A stretch of 64,000 bases of DNA from Sinosporangium siamense (GTDB lineage Bacteria > Actinomycetota > Actinomycetes > Streptosporangiales > Streptosporangiaceae), in assembly GCF_016863435.1 (NCBI RefSeq), contig NZ_BOOW01000043.1, positions 78,114 through 142,113 on the forward strand, in the 5' to 3' direction. The notes beneath the pieces were generated by a model. That model did no database searches. It was given only the letters and a program-made list of their open reading frames with translations, and was not told the origin of the DNA. Every line of letters begins with the position of its first letter. The stretch's first letter is position 1. Positions 1 through 8,069 of this stretch are shown in pieces. A program made the translations under genes and the position numbers.

Positions 1-2
1 AC

Positions 3-278
3 CCGCGACGCGTCGGCCCCTATCGGCGGGGCGTGTCCCACTCCATCGTGGAGCGCATGAGCAGCGCGGGCGGCCGGGTGCTGGTCGACTCGGCACCGGG
101 CCGCGGAACCACACTGCGATGGACATGGCCGGACGACAACCGACTTGGGGTGTCTGACGTGCCTGACCGCGTATTTGGGACGCCCGCCCCGCCTAACCGC
201 CTAACCGGGATGTCCGACCTGCCAGACCGCCTGTTCGGCACCTCCGACCTGCATATCCGAGATGCCATACATGAGTGA
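3..278 (+). CDS. Sensor histidine kinase, C-terminal fragment (5' end outside window)
   Basis: The frame is open from the left edge and ends at TGA 276-278. Only the end of the HATPase domain is present: SHSIVERMSSAGG followed by DSAPGRGTTLRW, which is the G2-box and last strand typical of actinobacterial NarL-partner kinases. A tail of about 35 residues follows, built of imprecise repeats (SDVPDRVFGT, then SDLPDRLFGT). The gene overlaps the next start (ATG 271) by 8 bp, so the two are translationally coupled. It is inferred to be the ATP-binding member of a kinase pair. Family assignment of the visible part is fairly safe; the signal sensed cannot be known. Confidence 0.75.
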   Translation, partial: PRRVGPYRRGVSHSIVERMSSAGGRVLVDSAPGRGTTLRWTWPDDNRLGVSDVPDRVFGTPAPPNRLTGMSDLPDRLFGTSDLHIRDAIHE

Positions 279-2202
279 CAGACCCGTTCCTGGCTCCGCC
301 GCACAGGGCGAGAACAGTGCCGCCCTGGGCGAGAGCGGTGTCGCACAGAGCGAGAGCGGTGTCGCACAGAGCGAGAAACCTGTCGCCCTATGCGCGAGCG
401 ATGTCGCCCAGGGCGAGTCCCGCGTGCCTGGCGACCGTCCACTGCCCGAGCAATCCTCCGCCGGGATCAAAACCCAGCTATCCCGAGGAATCCACCTCGC
501 GATCCTCGCCGTCACGGTGACCATCCAGTTCACCCTGTGCCTATCGGGTCTCATCGAGCACAGCGCACGGTATCAACCGCTCTGGCTGGAGATCACGGGG
601 TTCCTGCTACTGGCCGGGGTGGCGGCGGTCACCGCCGCCTACCTGCTCACCAAACGCTACATTCCACCCGCAGCCCGATGGACCGGCATCGTATTGGTCT
701 TGCTCGCCGCCGGAGCAGCCGCCGTCGCCTCACCGGCGGGCACCCACCTCGACCCCGCACACTGGTATTTCGGCCTGGTCGGGTGGTACGGCGTGCTGCT
801 GCTTTTCGACCTACCCCTGGTTCATCTGACCGTCTTTCTCATCGCGAACCTGACGCTGGCCGCCGTCAAAGCAGCCGTGTCCCACGTGCCGGACCTCGAA
901 ACGTGGGCGTCCATGGCGGTGTCGGCGCTCTCCATTTACGGCTTTCAATTGGCCCTCGGTCTCGTGGTACACGGTGTCCACCGCGTCGCCGTACGCGCCG
1001 GGGAGGCCGCGGCAGAAGAAGAACACATCCGCACCGAGGAAGCAGTCGCCGAACACCTGCACCGCGACCACCAGCGGCGTTATGTGTCCCTGCTCGGCTC
1101 GACCATTCCGATGCTCGCCGGGCTCGGATACGGCACACTCGACCCGGCGGATCCCGAAGTACGGCGGCGCAGCGCCCACGAGGCCGCGCGAATGCGACGC
1201 CTGTTCGCCGAGAACGACAATGTGTCCGACCGCCTGGTACACGAACTCCGCGCCGTCATCGAGGTCGCCGAACGCGGCGGCATCACCGTGGACTTCGCGG
1301 CCCGCGGCCGGCCACGGGACCTTCCGCAAGAAGTACGGCGTGAACTGATCGACCCCGTGTCCGCCGTGCTGGCCGCCGCCGGTCGGACCGATTCGACCAT
1401 GCGGGTCACCGTGGTGCGCACCCCGGATCGAGTCCGTGTCAGCGCGGTGGGCGAAATACCTGAACCGCCGCACATGGAAATTCACATCCGGACTGGTCGA
1501 AGTGAACGACGTGGTGGCAGGAGACCGACTGTGGGTGGAGGCGGTGTGGCACGACAGACAGCCGTCACAGTGACGGCCATCGACGACCATCCGGTGGTGC
1601 TGGCGGGAATGAAACATTGGTACGCGACGGCCGACCCGCCGATCACCGTCGTAGCCGCCGGCCCCACCCCGAAATCCGCATGGACTCCCCCGGGCGACGC
1701 GGCCACCGTCGTCGTCCTCGATCTGCAGTTGCAGGCCGGGCCGCCGGCATACGGCGAACTGCGGCGCCTGGTCGACGCGGGCCGCCAGGTCATCGTCTTC
1801 ACCATGCGCGACGACGAACGCACCGCATTGACCTGCCTGGACATCGGGGCGTTCACATATCTCACCAAGGCCGAGGGCGAAGAACACCTGGTCGCCGCCA
1901 CACACGCCGCCGCCGACAACCGGCCTTACACCCCGCCCGCCCTGGCCGGCGCCTTCGGCACGAACACCGCCGCCGACCGCCCCCGGCTTTCCTTGCGTGA
2001 GGAGGAGGTGCTGATCGAGTGGTTCCAGAGCGAGTCGAAGGAACTCGTGGCCGCGAAACTCGGCATCACCCCGCGCACAGTCAACTCTTACCTGGACCGC
2101 ATTCGCATCAAGTACGCGAACGTCGGACGCGAGGCCAAAACGAAGGCCAACCTGGTCGCACGAGCCATCCAAGACGGACTGGTGGGCGTGGACGACCTGT
2201 GA
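271..2202 (+). CDS. Kinase-like membrane protein fused in frame to a NarL-type response regulator
   Basis: One continuous frame encodes what is normally two genes. Residues about 65-230 hold roughly five hydrophobic segments. A cytoplasmic part follows, ending in a degenerate HATPase-like stretch (VTVVRTPDRVRVSAVGE) without N or G boxes. After a Gly/Arg-rich linker comes a complete receiver-LuxR protein: IDDHP, phospho-acceptor in VVVLDLQ, Lys in YLTKAE, then the HTH around LSLREEEVLIEWF and TPRTVNSYLDRIR. A GTG at about 1546 preceded by GGAGG could be a separate start for the regulator, so translation may give a fusion, two proteins or both. Residues 12-45 are low-complexity repeats (GESGVAQSE). 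With the upstream kinase fragment it forms a two-component operon. The ATG at 271 is chosen over 262 because it overlaps the upstream stop. Confidence 0.7.
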   Translation: MSDRPVPGSAAQGENSAALGESGVAQSESGVAQSEKPVALCASDVAQGESRVPGDRPLPEQSSAGIKTQLSRGIHLAILAVTVTIQFTLCLSGLIEHSARYQPLWLEITGFLLLAGVAAVTAAYLLTKRYIPPAARWTGIVLVLLAAGAAAVASPAGTHLDPAHWYFGLVGWYGVLLLFDLPLVHLTVFLIANLTLAAVKAAVSHVPDLETWASMAVSALSIYGFQLALGLVVHGVHRVAVRAGEAAAEEEHIRTEEAVAEHLHRDHQRRYVSLLGSTIPMLAGLGYGTLDPADPEVRRRSAHEAARMRRLFAENDNVSDRLVHELRAVIEVAERGGITVDFAARGRPRDLPQEVRRELIDPVSAVLAAAGRTDSTMRVTVVRTPDRVRVSAVGEIPEPPHMEIHIRTGRSERRGGRRPTVGGGGVARQTAVTVTAIDDHPVVLAGMKHWYATADPPITVVAAGPTPKSAWTPPGDAATVVVLDLQLQAGPPAYGELRRLVDAGRQVIVFTMRDDERTALTCLDIGAFTYLTKAEGEEHLVAATHAAADNRPYTPPALAGAFGTNTAADRPRLSLREEEVLIEWFQSESKELVAAKLGITPRTVNSYLDRIRIKYANVGREAKTKANLVARAIQDGLVGVDDL

Positions 2203-2407
2203 TCCCCCGGCCGCACCGCGTTTTCCGGGTCGGCGCCAAGGGCATGTGACCACCAAGCGAGCCCGCATCGGAGGCCTGTGTCCATCGGCGGAGCCGATGC
2301 CACACCGGCGCAGACAGCCTCCTTAGCGAATCGCTGCTTCTTGGCGGATCCGCAGCGCCATCGACGACGACCTGTGATCTCCCAGCCACATCGCGTTTTG
2401 TGGGTCG
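2191..2407 (+). repeat. Imperfect 42-bp direct duplication around the regulator stop codon
   Basis: The last codons and stop of the response-regulator gene plus the following GC-rich stretch (2191-2232) recur at 2366-2407 with a handful of mismatches. Both copies read gacgacctgtgatc and then a region ending cgcgtttt..gggtcg. The intervening 130 bases and the rest of 2203-2639 show no convincing gene. The second copy looks like the tail of a lost duplicate or a duplicated terminator region; the function is unknown. Confidence 0.5.
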
Positions 2408-2639
2408 AACGACCGTCACCCCCAAGGAGCACGCTTCCCTAACGTGGTGGCCCACGGCACCGACGCGGCCTCGTGTGCGCTCATTTTTCGCGACCGACCA
2501 GCGCGTGTCCACACTCGGTCGTCGCGACGGGGCGAGGCGCACGACACGCGACCGTGGGGGGAATCTCGCGCCGCTGCCGAGCCGCGTCGGTGCCGACGGG
2601 GCGAAACAAGCAAGCTCAAAATAGATTCGGAGTTCTTCG

Positions 2640-3434
2640 TTGACGCGGCTTTCCAAGCGTTCACTCAAGCGGACCACCATGCGCGGCCTGGCGGCGAGTG
2701 CGCTTCTCACGGCGGCGATGGCCCTGCCAATGTCGTTCGCCACGACGGCTCAGGCCGGTGCGGTCGACAAGACGGACGACAAGCTGACCTCGGGGGAAAT
2801 CCTCAAGCCGAGCGAGTCGGTCAAGTCTGACAACGGGCAATACAAGCTGATCCAGCAGAACGAGGGCAACCTCGTCCTCTACGGCCCCGGGAACAAGGCA
2901 CTCTGGGCGACCCCCACCTCGGGCGAGCCCACCTACGCGACCATGCAGCGCGAAGGCAACCTGGTCATCTACAGCGCCGCCAACCGGCCCCTGTGGAGCA
3001 CCAACACCGCCGGCAACCCGGGCGCCTACCTCACCGTGCACAATGACGGAAATCTCGTCATTTACTCCGCCAGCAACCGGGTGCTGTGGTCACGCCACGC
3101 CTACATCGGCTCGTTGCCGTCGGGCCACACCCTGAACCCCGGCCAGACGATCCAGTCACCGAACGGCCAGTACAAGCTGATCATGCAGCGCGAGGGCAAC
3201 CTCGTCCTGTACAGCAGCGACAACCGCCCCAAGTGGACCACCCCCACGGCAGGCAACCCCGGCGCCCGCGCCGTGATGCAGCGCGAAGGCAACCTGGTCA
3301 TCTACACCAGCGACAACCGCGCCAAGTGGGCCACCAACACCGCCCGCAACCCCGGCGCCTACCTGGCCGTACAGAACGCGGGCAACATCGTCCTCTACTC
3401 CAAGGACAACAAGCCCCTCTGGACGTCCCGCTAA
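2640..3434 (+). CDS. Secreted two-domain bulb-type (GNA-like) mannose-binding lectin
   Basis: The start is a TTG with GGAG eight bases upstream; ATG 2679 is an alternative. An Arg/Lys-rich n-region, a hydrophobic core (LAASALLTAAMALPMSF) and AQA give a Sec signal peptide. Two B-lectin domains follow (about 45-150 and 155-264), each with sugar-pocket motifs of the QxDxNxVxY class. Here they are QNEGNLVLY, QREGNLVIY (twice), HNDGNLVIY, QREGNLVLY and QNAGNIVLY, so most carry Glu in place of the usual Asp, which may weaken or shift mannose binding. Such proteins bind mannosides outside the cell and are found as bacteriocin-like or adhesion proteins. It stands alone on its strand. The family call is safe; the biological role is open. 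Confidence 0.85.
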   Translation: MTRLSKRSLKRTTMRGLAASALLTAAMALPMSFATTAQAGAVDKTDDKLTSGEILKPSESVKSDNGQYKLIQQNEGNLVLYGPGNKALWATPTSGEPTYATMQREGNLVIYSAANRPLWSTNTAGNPGAYLTVHNDGNLVIYSASNRVLWSRHAYIGSLPSGHTLNPGQTIQSPNGQYKLIMQREGNLVLYSSDNRPKWTTPTAGNPGARAVMQREGNLVIYTSDNRAKWATNTARNPGAYLAVQNAGNIVLYSKDNKPLWTSR

Positions 3435-3755
3435 CCCCAACCCCCACCCCACCTAAACACCGCGCACCAGCCCGGCCCCACCCGCCGGACTGGTGCGCGG
3501 CTTTCGTCATGCCCGATAGGAAGCCGACGACTACCAACCCAGCGCAAGCCCCATCCCAGAACCGACAATCCCACAGCCTCCGAAGCCCCAGACACGAAAG
3601 ATCCATTCATTGGATGGCAGCCCCCAGCACCGCACACATTCTTAAGTCGTAGGACTTCAGCACCGAGCCGAACCCGCCCATGCTCATCCCGAAGGAAACA
3701 CGAATCGCCACCAGTGCCGATTCGCCAAGTGATCTTCCTCCATAACGTCGAGTAC

Positions 3756-4952
3756 ATGCTCCCCTCCCCAACCGAAGCTCCCAAAATCCCCCGCATCCTC
3801 GCCTTGGACGTCCTCCGAGGGTTCGCCTTAGGCGGCATCCTCATGGTGAACATCCTCGGCATGGCCTACCTCTTCAAAGCCGACTCCCCCAGCGCCTCCG
3901 GCTTCGTCAACCTCTTCTTCCAGGGCAAGTTCTACGTCCTGTTCTCCTTCCTCTTCGGCTACTCCTTCACCATGCAAATGCGCTCCGCCGACCGCGACGG
4001 CGCAAGCCGTACGGGCCGCATGGTGCGCCGCTGCGTAGCCTTGATCGTCCTAGGCGCCCTACACCTGGTGTTCCTGTGGCTAGGCGACATCCTCCTCGTG
4101 TACGGCATAGCCGGCCTGGCCCTCCTGGTCCTCTCCCGCCTCAGCCCGAAAGCCGCCCTAATAGTGGGCGGCGTCATATTGACCGCCATCAGCGCCCTGA
4201 CCGTCTTCGCAGGCGGCGACGGCTCCGAAAACGGCCCAATGTTCACCCCTGCCGAGAAGGCCACCCTCCTGGCCGACTACAGAGGCGACTTCCTCAGCGC
4301 CGCAGAAGCCCGCCTCGAAGTCTTCGGCGCACTAGGCTTCGGCTCCCCCGTGGCCACCGCGCTAGCCGTACTCCCCCTCTTCCTCTTCGGCCTGGCCGCC
4401 GGCAAAGTCAGACTGCTGGAAGACCCCGCCAAGTACACAAGGCTGCTCCCCAGAGCCCAGTGGATCGGTCTGGGCATAGGCGGTTCACTAACCCTCGCCC
4501 TAAACATCTCCCAGTGGACCGACACGGCCCCCGAAAACGTAGCCGTAGGCATAAGCATCCTGGCCTCCCCCCTACTGGCCATGGGCTACGCCGCCACCGT
4601 CCTCCGCATCGCCCACCACCTGAAGTGGTTCGCCGCAGCCGGCAAAATCGCCGCCACCAACTACATAGCCCAGTCCGTGATCACCGCGATCCTGTTCACC
4701 GGCGCCGGGTTCGCCCTAGCCGACCGCCTCCCAGCCTGGATCGCCCTGGCCATCGCAGCGACCATCTTCCTGGCCCAACTCGCCTTCAGCGCGTGGTGGA
4801 CCAGAAACCACCGCTACGGCCCCATCGAATGGCTCCTCCGCAAGGCCACCTACGCCTTCAGCCCCTCCCACCCGCCCCACAGCCCCCAGAATCCAAAAAA
4901 TTCACACGCCCCCCAAACCCCCACCCCACCACCTCCCACCAACCCCCTCTGA
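3756..4952 (+). CDS. DUF418-family multi-pass membrane protein
   Basis: The protein has about 398 aa and eight to ten hydrophobic segments. It opens with RILALDVLRGFALGGILMVN, the signature start of DUF418/YeiB-type proteins, and has the C-terminal DUF418 block (FAAAGKIAATNYIAQS... and RYGPIEWLLRKATY). Its tail of about 35 residues is rich in Pro, Ser and His and probably cytoplasmic. The start at ATG 3756 matches the family's short N-terminus; a GTG at 3714 would add 14 residues. Codons here are visibly poorer in GC at some wobble positions (cta, ata) than in neighbouring genes. The biochemical function of the family is not established. Confidence 0.85.
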   Translation: MLPSPTEAPKIPRILALDVLRGFALGGILMVNILGMAYLFKADSPSASGFVNLFFQGKFYVLFSFLFGYSFTMQMRSADRDGASRTGRMVRRCVALIVLGALHLVFLWLGDILLVYGIAGLALLVLSRLSPKAALIVGGVILTAISALTVFAGGDGSENGPMFTPAEKATLLADYRGDFLSAAEARLEVFGALGFGSPVATALAVLPLFLFGLAAGKVRLLEDPAKYTRLLPRAQWIGLGIGGSLTLALNISQWTDTAPENVAVGISILASPLLAMGYAATVLRIAHHLKWFAAAGKIAATNYIAQSVITAILFTGAGFALADRLPAWIALAIAATIFLAQLAFSAWWTRNHRYGPIEWLLRKATYAFSPSHPPHSPQNPKNSHAPQTPTPPPPTNPL

Positions 4953-5091
4953 CCAGCCAAAACCCACCCCACCCAGGCTCCCGCCACCACCCCCGAACCC
5001 CTGTACACCCGCCTGATCACGGCACGCTATCGTGATCAGGCGGAACTCCGGTGCGTAGCACGCGGTAACCTCTGTACCCTGCGTATAGCAA

Positions 5092-5164
5092 GGGCCGTTA
5101 GCTCAATTGGCAGAGCTGTGGACTTTTAATCCATAGGTTCCGGGTTCGAGTCCCGGGCGGCCTA
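5092..5164 (+). tRNA. tRNA-Lys (anticodon TTT)
   Basis: A 73-nt cloverleaf can be folded by eye: acceptor GGGCCGT with GCGGCCT (two wobble pairs), D-stem GCTC/GAGC, anticodon loop CTTTTAA and T-loop TTCGAGT flanked by CCGGG/CCCGG. Discriminator A and an encoded CCA follow (5165-5167). Its 3' part is the left attachment site of the integrated element. Confidence 0.95.
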
Positions 5165-5170
5165 CCACCT
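5115..5170 (+). repeat. Left attachment site (attL) inside tRNA-Lys
   Basis: A 56-bp sequence runs from the anticodon stem of tRNA-Lys through CCA and three more bases. It is repeated exactly at 30880-30935; the two sites diverge immediately outside these limits. Integration into the tRNA 3' end with regeneration of the tRNA is standard for tyrosine integrases. Confidence 0.93.
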
Positions 5171-5484
5171 CTTACCCCGCCTGACCTGGGCTTTCTCCAT
5201 TCTCATGGGCCTTCGGCGAGCTGTTGGGCTCAAGTGGTTGCTCGGTGGTCGCTCCCTGCGCGGGTCGTGGTCGTCGCCCCACCGAGATCGGGCCTCCTCG
5301 TCAGGTCAGACCCTGTGGAAGTGCGGCAGAACACCAACATGAAAGCCCTGAGGGTGCGCCGTGCCCGAAGCGCACAGCGGCCGGACCAAATGTTGATCAA
5401 GCCAGGCTCCGGGTAAGCCAGGCTCGCCCATGTCCTCGTGTCGTGGTGTCCACAGTGGGTCCGTTCTGAATCTCCTCCAGCAGA
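5171..5484. other. Gap at left end of element, no gene seen
   Basis: This is about 310 bases between attL and the first element gene. Short overlapping frames exist but none has a ribosome binding site or a recognisable product. It probably holds integrase arm-type sites, but no clear short repeat stands out. Confidence 0.4.
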
Positions 5485-5853
5485 ATGGATCTCCCCGTGA
5501 TCACCCATCTCCTGCTCCCCGGCATCGTCCTGCTCGGCCTGATCATCGCCCGCCCCACCACGGCTTCGGACACCAGCGGGTGGCAGTACAGGACCGCCTA
5601 CGGCAGCGTGTACGTGTCAGCGGACCGGAAGCACATCACCGTCTGCGACCACAGAGCGGACAACCTCTACGCCGAAGCCGAATACGCCACCTCAGCCCTC
5701 GGCATCCACACCCTGGCCGACACCAACGGCGCCGAACCCGGCTGCGGAGGAGAACGCACATTCTTCAGCAAAATCGACGTGTTCAAACTGTGCTCTGGCA
5801 CCCGAAGAGTCACCCGAAGCTGTTACGAGTCTGTATGGATCAAAGATCAGTAG
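5485..5853 (+). CDS. Small secreted protein of unknown function
   Basis: The 122-aa product has an N-terminal hydrophobic helix (ITHLLLPGIVLLGLIIARP) followed by TTAS, consistent with a signal peptide or anchor. The mature part of about 95 residues has four cysteines (in TVCDH, PGCGG, KLCSG, RSCYE), suggesting two disulphides in an extracellular domain. No family is recognised. It is the first gene inside the element and points toward the integrase, with a strong hairpin terminator between them. The start has no obvious Shine-Dalgarno, so GTG 5497 is possible. Confidence 0.55.
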   Translation: MDLPVITHLLLPGIVLLGLIIARPTTASDTSGWQYRTAYGSVYVSADRKHITVCDHRADNLYAEAEYATSALGIHTLADTNGAEPGCGGERTFFSKIDVFKLCSGTRRVTRSCYESVWIKDQ

Positions 5854-5888
5854 CGCCAATCACCATTGTGAGCTTCGGCCCTCACTGT

Positions 5889-5928
5889 GAGAACGCCCGC
5901 CAGGGCCTAGGCCCCGGCGGGCGTTCTC
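5889..5928. terminator. Bidirectional hairpin terminator between small secreted gene and int
   Basis: A perfect 13-bp stem (GAGAACGCCCGCC with GGCGGGCGTTCTC) flanks a 14-nt loop. It lies between convergent genes, 35 bp after one stop and 20 bp from the other. Confidence 0.85.
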
Positions 5929-5948
5929 ATGCGAAGGCGGGGGTCACA

Positions 5949-7565
5949 TCACCGCTGGTCCCGTCTCGGCACAATCGACCGTGCCGCCCAGGAACCCAAA
6001 CGCCTCACGCGCCTATGACCGCCTTCACGCGCAATGGGGGCCGGAACGGTGATGAGCGCTGCGGTGGCTTCGGCCGCAGCCGCTGCGACCTGCGGATAGA
6101 CGCTGGTGTAGGTGTCGCGGGTGAAGGCCGAGGACAGGTGCCCCAGAGTCTCCTGCACCACCTTCAGCTCCACGCCCGCCGCCAGCATCAGCGAGGCCGC
6201 GCCATGCCGAAGATCATGCAACCTCACCGGTGGCAGACCCGCCTCGTAGGCCAGCCAGTAGAACTGGTCGGTCACATGCTGCGGGTGCAGCGGGCGGCCA
6301 AGTTCGTCGGTGAACACGAATCCGCTGTCGAACCAGTCCTCTCCTGCCGCGAGGCGTTCCTTGTTCTGGCGTGTTCGGTGCTCCTTGATGGTGGCCATGG
6401 TCTCGGCGTCGACCGCGATGATCCGGTCGCTGGCGTCGGTCTTGGGCTTGCCCTGGACCGGTTGCCAGCCGAGCTGGGTGATCTGCCAGTGCACCCCGAT
6501 CGTCTGCGCCGACATGTGCACGTCCGGCCATCTCACCCCGACCGCCTCTCCTCTGCGCAGGCCGCGCAGGGCGATCAGCCGGTACAGGGCGTACAGGCGG
6601 TGAAGACGCGCATGGGCCAGGAAGGTCGAAGTCTGGGCCGGTGTCCACACCATCGCTGGGGAAGGGCGTGATGTCCCGACAAAGACGCCGATCACATCGA
6701 CTCTCTTGCCCTCCCTGCGCCGCCTCTCGTCGGCGAGACGTTCAGCGTGGTCGTTCCTCCATTGGGCGAAGCGTTCATCGGTCCACACCATCGGCCGCGA
6801 ATGCACCGGCGGGGGCATCTCCACCGCTGCCGCGGGATTGAAGTCCAGCAGCCGATCCTGCTTGATCGCGATGTTCAACGCGTGCCGGAGCGTGGCGCGA
6901 ATGCGGTACATGGTCGTCACCCCGACCGGGCGCCTGTACCTCACCTTCGCCCGCTCCTCAGGATCGCCGCTGGCACGAGCCTGGACGATGACCTCGTTGA
7001 ACTCCTCGATCGCATCGAACATGCCCGCGATGTCCGACACCCGCAGCCGGTCCAGCCGGATCTCGCCCAGGTAGGGGTTGAGGTAGAGGCGGATGTGGGA
7101 TTCGTAGACGCGCCTGGTCGTGTCGTCAATGCGGCGTTTGCGCCCGAGGAACTCCTGTAGCCATTCCGCCACCGTGACCTGCCGGTTGAGGTCCTGGCGG
7201 GTGCGGACCTTGCGCCGTACCTCCTCGGTGTCGGGGAGCCTTCTCGTCTCCTTGAAGGTCGCGAGGATCAGCGCGACGATCTGCCGCTTGATCCGGGGAT
7301 CGTCGTCGAGCGCGAGCAGCCCGCGGGCGTGGTCGAGCTCGGCCTCGGCCTCCTCCAAGGAGGCCAGCCCGCCATGGCGCAGCGGGGTACGGCGTGTGCC
7401 GTCGGCGTGCGGGGGAAGTTCGAGCTGGTAGGCCCACTTCCCGTGAGTACTGCTCCACCGGGGGCCTTTGCCGCCCGAGCGGCGAAGCTTCGGGCATGCT
7501 TGGCCGATTCTCTTCCCGGTTTTCTCGTCGCGACAGGTGCAGGTCTTGTAGATGGTTCCCGCCAC
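5949..7565 (-). CDS. int: Tyrosine site-specific integrase of the element
   Basis: The 538-aa protein has an N-terminal zinc-ribbon-like stretch (KTCTCRD...GQACPK), a SAM-like core-binding domain (about 125-260) and a C-terminal catalytic domain. The catalytic set is visible: Arg in ALRGLRRGEAVG, Lys in GKPKTDASDR, HDLRHG, the second His in LGHLS and nucleophile Tyr in TYTSVYP. It cuts and rejoins DNA at the tRNA-Lys att site. The start is GTG 7565 with AGGTGA upstream; only 6 bp separate it from the upstream excisionase-like gene, so they are co-transcribed. An insertion between the two domain halves (about 265-310) makes it longer than many relatives. Confidence 0.95.
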   Translation of the reverse strand: MAGTIYKTCTCRDEKTGKRIGQACPKLRRSGGKGPRWSSTHGKWAYQLELPPHADGTRRTPLRHGGLASLEEAEAELDHARGLLALDDDPRIKRQIVALILATFKETRRLPDTEEVRRKVRTRQDLNRQVTVAEWLQEFLGRKRRIDDTTRRVYESHIRLYLNPYLGEIRLDRLRVSDIAGMFDAIEEFNEVIVQARASGDPEERAKVRYRRPVGVTTMYRIRATLRHALNIAIKQDRLLDFNPAAAVEMPPPVHSRPMVWTDERFAQWRNDHAERLADERRRREGKRVDVIGVFVGTSRPSPAMVWTPAQTSTFLAHARLHRLYALYRLIALRGLRRGEAVGVRWPDVHMSAQTIGVHWQITQLGWQPVQGKPKTDASDRIIAVDAETMATIKEHRTRQNKERLAAGEDWFDSGFVFTDELGRPLHPQHVTDQFYWLAYEAGLPPVRLHDLRHGAASLMLAAGVELKVVQETLGHLSSAFTRDTYTSVYPQVAAAAAEATAALITVPAPIAREGGHRRVRRLGSWAARSIVPRRDQR

Positions 7566-7571
7566 CAGGGT

Positions 7572-7847
7572 TCACCTCTCCTGGTCGTCGCGATGTTCGT
7601 CATCGCGGTGTCCCAGCAGCACCTGCAGCCCGCGCACCGGCACCTGGTAGCGGCTCCCGATCCGGATCACCTTGCAGGGGAACAGTCCGGCCTTGGCCAG
7701 CTGGTAGGCCTTGGTACGACCCATGCCCAGCAGCCGCCCGGCGGTGACCACATCGATCACGGCGGGCCCGGCCTCCGTCAGCGCCACCGCAGTCTTCACC
7801 TTTCCGGAGACCCGACGTTCCTGGAATCGCTGAGCTTCGTTGGTCAT
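7572..7847 (-). CDS. xis: Excisionase-like helix-turn-helix protein
   Basis: The 91-aa protein contains a MerR/Xis-type HTH: VIDVVTAGRLLGMGRTKAYQLAKAG followed by the wing IGSRYQVPVRGL. A strong GGGAGGTGA ribosome site precedes ATG 7847. Its position directly before int, in the same operon, is the usual place for the directionality factor that bends att DNA for excision. A purely regulatory role is the alternative. Confidence 0.8.
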   Translation of the reverse strand: MTNEAQRFQERRVSGKVKTAVALTEAGPAVIDVVTAGRLLGMGRTKAYQLAKAGLFPCKVIRIGSRYQVPVRGLQVLLGHRDDEHRDDQER

Positions 7848-7893
7848 TTCCGCTCACCTCCCGTTTGATGGATCACGCGTTCGGCCCGGCGAA

Positions 7894-7912
7894 GATCGCG
7901 CACGACGCGATC
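7894..7912. promoter_or_regulatory. Palindrome upstream of xis-int, possible operator
   Basis: A perfect 7-bp inverted repeat GATCGCG-cacga-CGCGATC lies about 50 bp before the xis start. A second, wider inverted pair (ATGGATCA near 7867 and TGATCCAT near 7958) brackets it. This is consistent with control of the xis-int transcript. The rest of 7848-8069 holds no gene. Confidence 0.4.
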
Positions 7913-8069
7913 GTCCGGGTACAGAAGTGCTGCGCCCCCGGCCGGACCCGCCCGTTGATCCATGGGTCGGCCGCATGCTCACGCCGAAAGGCGAGCGCTG
8001 ACAGCCGACCGCAGGCCGGGGCGGGGTGGCCGGTGGCGCGGGTATCGACACCCACCTGGTTCGAAGGCG

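Noticed and set aside
5949..7565. AICE of the pSAM2 type
   Set aside because: int and xis fit, but no RepSA/Prim-Pol or FtsK-like TraB gene is seen; the transfer genes are type IV-like instead.
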